From Armatimonadota bacterium (GTDB lineage: Bacteria; Armatimonadota; Zipacnadia; Zipacnadales; UBA11051): a DNA stretch of 7,487 nucleotides. Position 1 is the first letter of the stretch. Each line of letters opens with the position of its first letter. Location: NCBI GenBank assembly GCA_003542955.1, contig DPJP01000033.1:610-8096 (forward strand), given 5' to 3'. The notes under the pieces are model-generated. The model was not told the origin of the DNA. It worked only from the letters and a program-made list of their open reading frames with translations, and did no database searches. This document shows, piece after piece, positions 1 to 6,097 of this stretch. Position numbers and translations under genes: made by a program.

Positions 1-1230
1 CAGCCCGGCCTCCGCCCGCAACCGGGAGTAGACTACCCCGAAGCTGATGAACATGGCGAAGTACGCCGCCGCCAGATGCCACTGCACTCCCATTGTGGTG
101 ACCCAGATGACGATCCCGGCCATGCCCGCCAGCGTGCCGATGAAGGCAACGCGGTGCGAGAGCGGCTCCTGCGAGTCATCGACGCCGGGGTCGCCGCGAA
201 GGGCCTTGCGGGCGATTGCGGACAACTCGATGCGCCCGACCCAGACCAGAACCACGAACATCCCCAGGTAGCCGCCCGCAGACTGGGCAAGGGTGTGGGG
301 AAACCCGGGCGTGGGGGAGATGCCGAAGACGTCTGAAAGCAGCGTCAGTGTGGGCTGGAGCAGGAAGAAGAACCAGCCCGAGAAGAGGATATCCAGCGGC
401 ACAAACCAGCCAAGACCGATGACCTGGGGCCGATGGAAGAAGGTGATGCCGCGGTAGGCGGTCCACGGGTATTCGGTGAATATCTGCTGCCCGATATTCG
501 AGCGGTCCATCAGTGCCTGAGCGGCCGGGTTGTACGAGTGAGCGATGTTGAGCGCATGGTGGATCAGCACTATGACCACGCCCGCCCACACCATCCAGTT
601 GCGGAAGAACGGCACGTGGCTGCCGGGGGCCTCGCGTTCGACGATACTGACCGGGATGAAGAGCAGAGGAAAGCGAAGCCGCTCATTCTCAACCCATTGC
701 TTGCGGAACAGCGTAACCATGCACAGGCTCGTGGCGTAGAGGAGCCCGATGAACAACGTCCACATGGTGAGTGGGTAGAGCCAGTGCTCCCACGGCACGG
801 AACCGTCGTCGCTGCCTTCATACATCGTGCGGATGGTCTCGGCATCCGACGGTGCGAACCAGGTCGGCAGAGCCTCGGCCAGCGCCGCGTAGTTGTTCTC
901 CGGCGAGGCGAAGTAGATACCGGCGGTCGCGGCCGGCAACATGCTCTCGATTACACCGAATGTCACCGGGGGGATGGCGACCAGCATGACCACGTAGACG
1001 TAGACGAGTTCCTTCTTGGCGAACGCGTGCCGTTTGCCGAATACCCACGCCACCAGCGGGCTGATAGCGACCACGAGCAACAGGCAGAAGACGGCCGGCA
1101 CGGGCGGCACCGACAACAGGTACACCGGGGCGTAGAGGATGCCCGGCGTCTGCACGAGGCTCGCCTGGTGCATCCACATGACTGCGATGGCGGATAGGAT
1201 GATCGCTATGATGACTGCGCGGAGTGTCAA
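1..1230 (-). CDS. DUF6785/DUF6784-type (oligopeptide-transporter-like) membrane protein, partial
   Basis: The reverse strand is open without a stop from a TTG start at 1230 to the left edge, giving 410 codons; the C-terminus lies outside the window. The start is chosen because GGGAGGG (1244-1238) sits 7 nt before TTG, and an in-frame stop at 1272-1270 excludes a longer protein. The translation is very hydrophobic. Likely spans lie near residues 5-20, 40-64, 75-96, 152-175, 212-230, 270-293, 318-334 and 362-402. I recognise family-like blocks: QWVENERLRFPLL (178-190), WFVPLDILFSGWFFFLL (275-291) and YSRLRAEAGL (401-410). These resemble the DUF6785/DUF6784 proteins, uncharacterised and probably related to OPT-type transporters. 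Residues 103-150 form a soluble loop, probably extracytoplasmic. The gene diverges from the ECF operon. Substrate and function are unknown. The family call is from memory of its motifs and the coding call is firm. Confidence 0.78.
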   Translation of the reverse strand, partial: MTLRAVIIAIILSAIAVMWMHQASLVQTPGILYAPVYLLSVPPVPAVFCLLLVVAISPLVAWVFGKRHAFAKKELVYVYVVMLVAIPPVTFGVIESMLPAATAGIYFASPENNYAALAEALPTWFAPSDAETIRTMYEGSDDGSVPWEHWLYPLTMWTLFIGLLYATSLCMVTLFRKQWVENERLRFPLLFIPVSIVEREAPGSHVPFFRNWMVWAGVVIVLIHHALNIAHSYNPAAQALMDRSNIGQQIFTEYPWTAYRGITFFHRPQVIGLGWFVPLDILFSGWFFFLLQPTLTLLSDVFGISPTPGFPHTLAQSAGGYLGMFVVLVWVGRIELSAIARKALRGDPGVDDSQEPLSHRVAFIGTLAGMAGIVIWVTTMGVQWHLAAAYFAMFISFGVVYSRLRAEAGL

Positions 1231-1235
1231 AAACG

Positions 1236-1250
1236 AGCCCTCCCGGGGCT
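1236..1250 (-). promoter_or_regulatory. Hairpin overlapping the ribosome binding site of the DUF6785-type gene
   Basis: On the minus-strand transcript the arms AGCCC and GGGCT pair perfectly (5 bp) around the 5-nt loop CGGGA. The Shine-Dalgarno run GGGAGGG lies across the loop and the 3' arm, 7 nt before the TTG start. If it folds, it would partly mask the ribosome binding site. The structure is seen directly; a regulatory role is inference, and a 5-bp GC stem can arise by chance in DNA this GC-rich. Confidence 0.3.
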
Positions 1251-1255
1251 TAGCA

Positions 1256-1411
1256 GACGGCCGGACCTCTTAACAGCGATGAACGTTCCCCGCCCAGGCA
1301 CCCGAGTCCTCCCTGCGTCAACGCCACGAGGTGAGCACGCAGGGGAAGGCGTCGAGGCGGTGGAATAGAGGCACCAGCAGCCCAGACGCAAACCGAAACC
1401 GGTGATGGCCC
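1256..1411 (+). promoter_or_regulatory. Structured leader of the ECF operon; possible degenerate cobalamin-riboswitch-like element
   Basis: This non-coding stretch precedes the ECF genes. A perfect 8-bp inverted repeat pairs CCCTGCGT (1311-1318) with ACGCAGGG (1337-1344) over an 18-nt loop. Several short blocks occur in the order seen in cobalamin riboswitches: GCCGGACCT (1260-1268), TTAACAG (1270-1276), CCCCGCC (1288-1294), GCCACG (1323-1328), then 14 nt, GGGAAGGCG (1343-1351), and AGCCCAGACGCAAACCG (1379-1395) near where the B12 box should be. Against it, the GGTG-AA-TCC stem-loop between the first blocks is missing, the B12 box fits poorly, and the 8-bp hairpin competes with the pairing a riboswitch would need. 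I see no convincing -35/-10 pair for either divergent gene. The element is speculative; the hairpin is certain as sequence. Confidence 0.22.
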
Positions 1412-4000
1412 ATGCGGGATTGCCTGGTGATGTGGCACAACAGCAGGATGGTCGTTCTGGTTGCGCTGTCGGCGGCGCTCTACGCGGCGATTCTGATCCC
1501 CTTCAAGATCATCCCGATTATCCCCGGGTTCACCGAACTCAGACCGGGCAACGCGGTCCCCGTCGTCTGTGGGCTGCTTTTCGGCCCCGCGGCGGCCTGG
1601 GGCTGCGCGATCGGGAACCTCATTGCCGACTTCTTCGGAACCGTTGGCCCCGGGAGTCTCTTCGGCATGGTCGGCAACTTCCTGTTTGCATACATCCCGT
1701 ATCGGCTCTGGGTGATGGTGAAGGGCAACACGGCTCCGCGGGGTGTATGGGCTGATGTGCCGCTCCTGGTCGTGGCCGTCTTTGCAGGCAGCGCCGCGTG
1801 CGGCATCGTGATCGGCATGGGGGTCGAGGCGCTGGGGCTGGTGCCTGCGGCCTCAGTGATTCTGACCACGATCATCACGTTGAACAACTGCATCATCGGG
1901 ATCGTGCTGGGCCTGCCGCTGCTCGCGCTGGTTGCCCCGCGCGCCCGTCGCTGGAACCTCACCTTCGGCCAGATTCTGCGCAAGGATGAGATCACGGGCA
2001 CCTTCGTCTCGCCGATCGCCGGCGTGGCCCTGGTGCTGGTGTGCCTGGCCGGCGTGACCGCCGCACTGGACAAGGGCGGCACGCTGGCCCGCTGGGCTTC
2101 GGTTCTGGGCGTGGTGCACATCGAGCCGGCTCTTGATGCGGAGGGCAAGCCGCTGCCGGTTTCGTTTTTCGTGCCGGGCGGGGTCTCGCTGTTCCAGTTC
2201 TCTATCTGGTGCAGCGTGGCGATCATCGTGCTGTCTGTGCTCATGGCCAAGCTCGGATATGGGAGACGGGAGACCCCGGCGATCAGCCGAGGGGTGGCGG
2301 GGGAGGGGACGCTTGCTTTCGAAGGGGTGAGCTTCACCTACCCCGGCGCGGGGCGAGCCGCCCTCAGTGGAGTGAGCCTCACCCAGCAGGCCGGGCAGGC
2401 GCGATTTGTGATGGGATTGACCGGCGCCGGGAAGTCGACACTGTGCCTGTGCACCAACGGCGTTGTGCCCCAGATGGAGCCGGGCGAGCTGGTTGGCACG
2501 GTTCTCGTCGGCGGCCTGAACACGCGCGAGTGGAGTGTCGACGAGCTTTCGCGGGTGTCGGGGTTGCTGTTCCAGGATTTCGAGACCCAGTTGTTCTGTA
2601 GCGATGTCGAGTCGGAGGTTGCGTTCGGGCTCGAGAATCGCGGTGTTGCACGTGAGGCGATGGCGGAGAGGGTGTCGTACTGGCTGCGGGAGCTTGAGTT
2701 GGAGCACCTGGCCGGCCGCGACCCCGGCACGCTCTCCGGCGGCGAGAAGCAACGGCTGGCGCTGGCCTCCGTCATGGCTTGCGAGCCTCCGATCGCGGTG
2801 CTGGACGAGCCGACGACCGACCTCGACCCCTTGGGACGCGCGGAGGTCGTCGCAGCCATCCAGCGGCTTGCCGACGCCGGGCGCACCATGGTCGTCGTCA
2901 GCACCGATGCCGAGGAGGCGCTCACAGGCGACGCCCTGACGGTGCTCAGAGACGGCGAAATCGTTCGCGATGGCGCACCAGAGGAGGTGCTCGATGACGC
3001 GCAGACCGCGTGGAGCCTGGGCATCAGGCCTCACCCACTGGCGCAGCTCGCCGACGCGATGCGGCTGCCATCTGTGCCGCATGACGTCGAGCAGGCGGTG
3101 GCTTCGCTGAGACAGGCCGGGGCGCGACTTGATGATGGTGCGTTCAAGGGGGCCCTGGATGCCGAGGCTGCACCGCTTGAGACACCTCAGGCGGTCGCGC
3201 TCGAGGGCGTCTCCGCGGGGTATGGAACACAGCAGGCGTTGCGCGATGTATCCCTCGAGGTGCGGGAGGGTGACTTCGTTGCCGTGCTGGGGCCGAACGG
3301 GGCCGGGAAGACGACGCTGTGCAAGCTGATGATGGGGCTGGTGCGGCCGACAGCGGGTCGAGTGCTCGTCGCCGGTCGTGACGTCGCGGCGATGCGAGTG
3401 AGTGAACTCGCATCCAGCATCGGCTACCTCTACCAGAACCCCGACAGTCAGATCTTCGCAGCCACGGTGTATGAGGAGGTGGCCTTCGGTCCGCGCAACC
3501 TCGGGCGGGACCGGGAGCAGGTCGCGCGCCTCGTATCACACGCACTGCACACGGTCGGGCTGACTGGAACCGAGGACGAAGACCCCTTCGCCCTGACGCG
3601 CGGGGAGCGGCAGCGGGTGGCGTTGGCGGCGATCCTTGCCTGCGAGCCGCGCATCATCATCTTCGACGAGCCGACCACCGGGCTTGACGCCCCACAGCAG
3701 GATGCAATCATGCAACTGCTGGCAGAGCTGAGTGAGCGGGGGCGCACGATCATCATGGTCACCCATCACGCCGAACTGGCGATGGCGTACGCTCGACGGT
3801 TGGTGTTGATGCAGCCGGGCAGCATCATCGCCGACGGCCCGACGCGGCGGGTTGTGGCGGATGCGGAGACATTCCGGGCGGCCGACCAGACTGCGCCGGT
3901 GCTGGTGGAAGTGTCGCAGGCGCTGTTCGGTGTTACGCTGCTGAGTTGCGCGGAGTACCAACGCTTTGTCGCCACCGACGCCGTACAGGGAGGGCAGTAG
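1412..4000 (+). CDS. ECF transporter S-A1-A2 fusion (substrate-binding membrane component plus two ATPases)
   Basis: This 862-residue protein joins three ECF importer parts. Residues 13-290 are the S component: five or six hydrophobic segments, including the block IIPGFTELRPGNAVP and a Gly-rich run through GNLIADFFG, then two extra spans (about 197-219 and 263-284) around a 40-residue polar loop. Residues 299-525 are ATPase A1: Walker A GLTGAGKST (335-343), Q-loop LFQDFETQLF, signature LSGGE (441-445), Walker B VLDEP (463-467), but VVSTD with Thr498 where the switch His is expected. Residues 597-820 are ATPase A2: Walker A GPNGAGKTT (627-635), signature LTRGE (728-732), Walker B IFDEP, switch His785 in VTHH. 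A 40-residue tail follows. The ATG at 1412 has GGTGAT 5 nt upstream; ATGs at 1430 and 1448 are alternatives. A1-A2 fusions are known; S in the same chain is unusual. Substrate cannot be named from sequence. Confidence 0.92.
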   Translation: MRDCLVMWHNSRMVVLVALSAALYAAILIPFKIIPIIPGFTELRPGNAVPVVCGLLFGPAAAWGCAIGNLIADFFGTVGPGSLFGMVGNFLFAYIPYRLWVMVKGNTAPRGVWADVPLLVVAVFAGSAACGIVIGMGVEALGLVPAASVILTTIITLNNCIIGIVLGLPLLALVAPRARRWNLTFGQILRKDEITGTFVSPIAGVALVLVCLAGVTAALDKGGTLARWASVLGVVHIEPALDAEGKPLPVSFFVPGGVSLFQFSIWCSVAIIVLSVLMAKLGYGRRETPAISRGVAGEGTLAFEGVSFTYPGAGRAALSGVSLTQQAGQARFVMGLTGAGKSTLCLCTNGVVPQMEPGELVGTVLVGGLNTREWSVDELSRVSGLLFQDFETQLFCSDVESEVAFGLENRGVAREAMAERVSYWLRELELEHLAGRDPGTLSGGEKQRLALASVMACEPPIAVLDEPTTDLDPLGRAEVVAAIQRLADAGRTMVVVSTDAEEALTGDALTVLRDGEIVRDGAPEEVLDDAQTAWSLGIRPHPLAQLADAMRLPSVPHDVEQAVASLRQAGARLDDGAFKGALDAEAAPLETPQAVALEGVSAGYGTQQALRDVSLEVREGDFVAVLGPNGAGKTTLCKLMMGLVRPTAGRVLVAGRDVAAMRVSELASSIGYLYQNPDSQIFAATVYEEVAFGPRNLGRDREQVARLVSHALHTVGLTGTEDEDPFALTRGERQRVALAAILACEPRIIIFDEPTTGLDAPQQDAIMQLLAELSERGRTIIMVTHHAELAMAYARRLVLMQPGSIIADGPTRRVVADAETFRAADQTAPVLVEVSQALFGVTLLSCAEYQRFVATDAVQGGQ

Positions 4001-4002
4001 GG

Positions 4003-4803
4003 ATGCAGGGCACATCGTTGTACCTGCCGCTGGAGACGGCAATCCACCGGCTGCATCCGGTCGCGAAGGTGTTGGGGCTGCTGATACTCTTCGTGCCCGC
4101 GCTCGCCTTCAACGACCCGATCTGGCTCGGAGCGCTACTCGGGTGCAGTGTTCTGCTGCTGCTGGCGGCCGGCGGCGGGGAGAATCTCCGGCGCATGGGT
4201 AGCTTCCTGTTAGTGCTCTTCGTGATGGCGAGTCTCATGTGGTCGCTGTTCATGGTCGACTTGCAGGAACCCCATGTGCTGTTGGTGCTCGGGCCGGTGA
4301 CGATCAGCCGCGAGTCGCTGCTGTACGGTGTGGCGATGGGCTGCCGGGTGAGTTCGCTGCTGGTCGTCGGGCTGTGCTTCATCACCACGACTCGCCCCGA
4401 GGAGTTCACGTACGCGCTGCGGCGCCTGGGTGCGCCGGCGCCACTGACGCTCGCTTTGTCACTCTCGTTCCGGCTGCTGCCCACCTTCGCCGGCACGGTG
4501 ACCACGGTCAAGGATGCCCAGCAGGCGCGCGGGCTTGAGTTGGGGCGAGGCGGCCCGATCAGGCGCATGCGCAACTACGTCAGTCTTGTGGCCCCGGCAT
4601 TCGGCTACGCGTTGAGGCAGGCCGACGATCTGTCACGGGCGCTGGAAGCGCGCGGGGTGATGTCGACCGGGCTGAAAACGGAGTACAGGGTCTTCACGGT
4701 GCGGCCGGTCGATTGGGTGACGGTGGTGGGCCTGGTGCTGGTTGCGGCGGGCTCGGTCTGGCTGCGGACGCTGGGCTACGGCGAGTTGCTCGAGCGCATG
4801 TGA
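4003..4803 (+). CDS. ECF transporter transmembrane (T) component, EcfT/CbiQ family
   Basis: This 266-residue membrane protein is the coupling subunit that holds the ATPases and transmits ATP-driven movement to the S component. The ATG at 4003 is chosen over an in-frame upstream codon at 3946 because GGGAGGG (3988-3994) lies just before it and it starts two bases after the S-A1-A2 stop, so the two genes are almost certainly cotranscribed and coupled. Hydrophobic segments lie near residues 20-57, 67-86, 107-128, 147-163 and 238-256. Both hallmark coupling motifs are present: ARG at 175-177 (in DAQQARGLE) and ARG at 216-218 (in ALEARG). These two short cytoplasmic helices dock in the ATPase grooves. 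Length is ordinary for the family. The last 28 bp overlap the convergent TSUP gene. The class is firm; substrate is set by the S component. Confidence 0.95.
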   Translation: MQGTSLYLPLETAIHRLHPVAKVLGLLILFVPALAFNDPIWLGALLGCSVLLLLAAGGGENLRRMGSFLLVLFVMASLMWSLFMVDLQEPHVLLVLGPVTISRESLLYGVAMGCRVSSLLVVGLCFITTTRPEEFTYALRRLGAPAPLTLALSLSFRLLPTFAGTVTTVKDAQQARGLELGRGGPIRRMRNYVSLVAPAFGYALRQADDLSRALEARGVMSTGLKTEYRVFTVRPVDWVTVVGLVLVAAGSVWLRTLGYGELLERM

Positions 4804-5816
4804 GCCTCGGCCCGCACGGCGGACACGAGCAGCACCATGATCGTGACGGAGATTGCCAGAAGGGTGCCCGCGACCACCCACAGCGCCGTCTGACGCATGC
4901 CATAGAACACATTGAGCACGACGCTGAGAGCCGCCATGGTCGCCATCACGGCGAAGAGACCGCGTATGACGACTCCCCTGACATAGCGGGTGGCAAAGGC
5001 GCCGAACTGAACGCCGAGGGAGGCGCCCGCAAGCAGAGACAGCGCCAGTGGCAGGTCAACATTGGCGTGCATGGCGTGACGGAACGTCCCCAGCAGCGCC
5101 GAACAGATGGTTGATGCCACGCTGGTACCCACGGCGACGGGGGTCGGGCAGCCGATGACGTAGACCAGCACGGGCATGCCCAGCAGGCCGCCGCCAACGC
5201 CCAGAAGGCCTGTTGTTACGCCCATTGCGATGCCGGTGGCAAGGACAACCCAGACCGATATCGACCGGATGTCCGAGACCTTGCAGGAGATACAGGGATA
5301 CAGCCTCAGTGCCTGAACGCGGCACGCGAGCCCTGCGCCGACATGGTCGGGGGTGCGTGCGTCGCCGGTGACGGCGGGCTTGGTCGCCTCCGGCCGGCGT
5401 CGCAGTGTCCGAAACACCTCGATGACAATGAAGGCTGCCAGCACGGCCAGCAGGGCGACGTAGACCACACCGATGAAGACGTCAGTGTGGCGCGGTCCAA
5501 GGTGCTTGAAGTGCTCCAGGATGCGCACGCCGATCTCGATGCCCAGGAACTGGCCGGGGACCATGACAAGAACGAGTCTGAGGGACACATTGCCGAAGCC
5601 CCAATGCCGGAGACTCGATATGAGCGAGTTGCCGAGTATCTGGGCGACGCTGGTGCCGATGGCAACATGGACCTCGGTGCCGATTGCCTGCAGCGCGGGG
5701 ATGATGATCCAGCCGCCCCCCATGCCCCAGAGACCGCCGCAGACGCCTGCCGCGAAGCCGAGCGCGATCAGGTACGGCTCGAGTGCAAAGGGGATGTGGG
5801 CGAGGGGGAACTCCAC
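4776..5816 (-). CDS. TSUP family membrane exporter (TauE/SafE type)
   Basis: This 346-residue protein belongs to the TauE/SafE family, which moves sulfite, sulfoacetate, sulfonates and other small anions across the inner membrane. The family's internal duplication is clear: the glycine-rich motif occurs as GVCGGLWGMGGG (24-35) and GVTTGLLGVGGG (199-210), each followed by a P-x-L segment and an AxGTSVA block (52-58 and 228-234). The halves are joined by a polar, probably cytoplasmic loop (about 136-185) containing Cys175-x-x-Cys178. About eight or nine spans are visible. Translation starts at GTG (5816), immediately after the TGA of the upstream small gene, with no strong ribosome binding site of its own, so translational coupling is likely. 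The stop (4778-4776) lies inside the EcfT gene on the other strand. Family call is firm; the anion is unknown. Confidence 0.93.
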   Translation of the reverse strand: MEFPLAHIPFALEPYLIALGFAAGVCGGLWGMGGGWIIIPALQAIGTEVHVAIGTSVAQILGNSLISSLRHWGFGNVSLRLVLVMVPGQFLGIEIGVRILEHFKHLGPRHTDVFIGVVYVALLAVLAAFIVIEVFRTLRRRPEATKPAVTGDARTPDHVGAGLACRVQALRLYPCISCKVSDIRSISVWVVLATGIAMGVTTGLLGVGGGLLGMPVLVYVIGCPTPVAVGTSVASTICSALLGTFRHAMHANVDLPLALSLLAGASLGVQFGAFATRYVRGVVIRGLFAVMATMAALSVVLNVFYGMRQTALWVVAGTLLAISVTIMVLLVSAVRAEAHMRSSNSP

Positions 5817-6002
5817 TCAGTGGTTCACCCGGTCCTGTGTGTGGCCGCGGCGCGATGTATCGAGACCGAGAGCGCGGCCGAGCATGTCCATCAGTTGGCC
5901 GACAATCAGGGCGAAAGCCGCGATCACCCCAACTGTAAGCAGGGCATACAGCAGCGGTTGATGTACGGCCATGGCCTCGAGCTGGTTCAGCAGCGAGTGC
6001 AT
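5817..6002 (-). CDS. Small single-span membrane protein upstream of the TSUP exporter
   Basis: A 61-residue protein of no family I recognise. It has a short amphipathic start (1-14), one hydrophobic span (about 16-37, LLYALLTVGVIAAFALIVG), and a positively charged, His-containing tail (43-61) ending RVNH. Three facts support a real gene: an ATG at 6002 with GGAG 7 nt upstream (6013-6010), a promoter with consensus -10 ahead of it, and a stop codon that abuts the GTG of the exporter gene. By the positive-inside tendency the tail would face the cytoplasm. It may be a subunit or stabiliser of the exporter; that is inference from the tight coupling only. It could instead be a leader ORF serving mainly to couple translation. 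Confidence 0.75.
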   Translation of the reverse strand: MHSLLNQLEAMAVHQPLLYALLTVGVIAAFALIVGQLMDMLGRALGLDTSRRGHTQDRVNH

Positions 6003-6044
6003 CGATCGTGCTCCGGCGCTGGTGATGGCGTGGCGTAGAACAGC

Positions 6045-6073
6045 ATTATACAGCCATATCCACCTGTAGACAA
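6045..6073 (-). promoter_or_regulatory. Sigma-70-type promoter for the small protein-TSUP operon
   Basis: On the minus strand TTGTCT (6073-6068, four of six matches to TTGACA) is followed after exactly 17 nt by a perfect TATAAT (6050-6045). A start of transcription near 6038 would leave a leader of about 36 nt with GGAG before the ATG at 6002. It is the best promoter match I found in the window, and its AT-rich -10 stands out from the GC-rich surroundings. It is a sequence match only. Confidence 0.55.
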
Positions 6074-6097
6074 ATCAGCTGAGTGGAGGAAGCGACA

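Noticed and set aside
433..1197. Plus-strand open frame of 254 codons at the left end
   Set aside because: The minus strand here encodes a coherent multi-span membrane protein with family-like blocks; the plus translation is a charged, low-complexity antisense product.
1256..1411. TPP riboswitch before the ECF operon
   Set aside because: I see no CTGAGA-type box and no matching second conserved helix of a thiamine element.
1853..3082. Long minus-strand open frame (409 codons) opposite the S-A1-A2 gene
   Set aside because: It lies opposite a gene with clear ABC motifs. High G+C makes long antisense frames common, and its translation is rich in R, H, Q and P without domain signs.
3946..4002. 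Upstream extension of the EcfT frame
   Set aside because: It overlaps the end of the fusion gene, encodes an Arg-rich segment unlike EcfT starts, and a good ribosome binding site serves the ATG at 4003.
5343..6038. Plus-strand open frame of 231 codons opposite the TSUP gene
   Set aside because: The opposite strand has the duplicated TauE/SafE motif; this frame is antisense with no recognisable domain.
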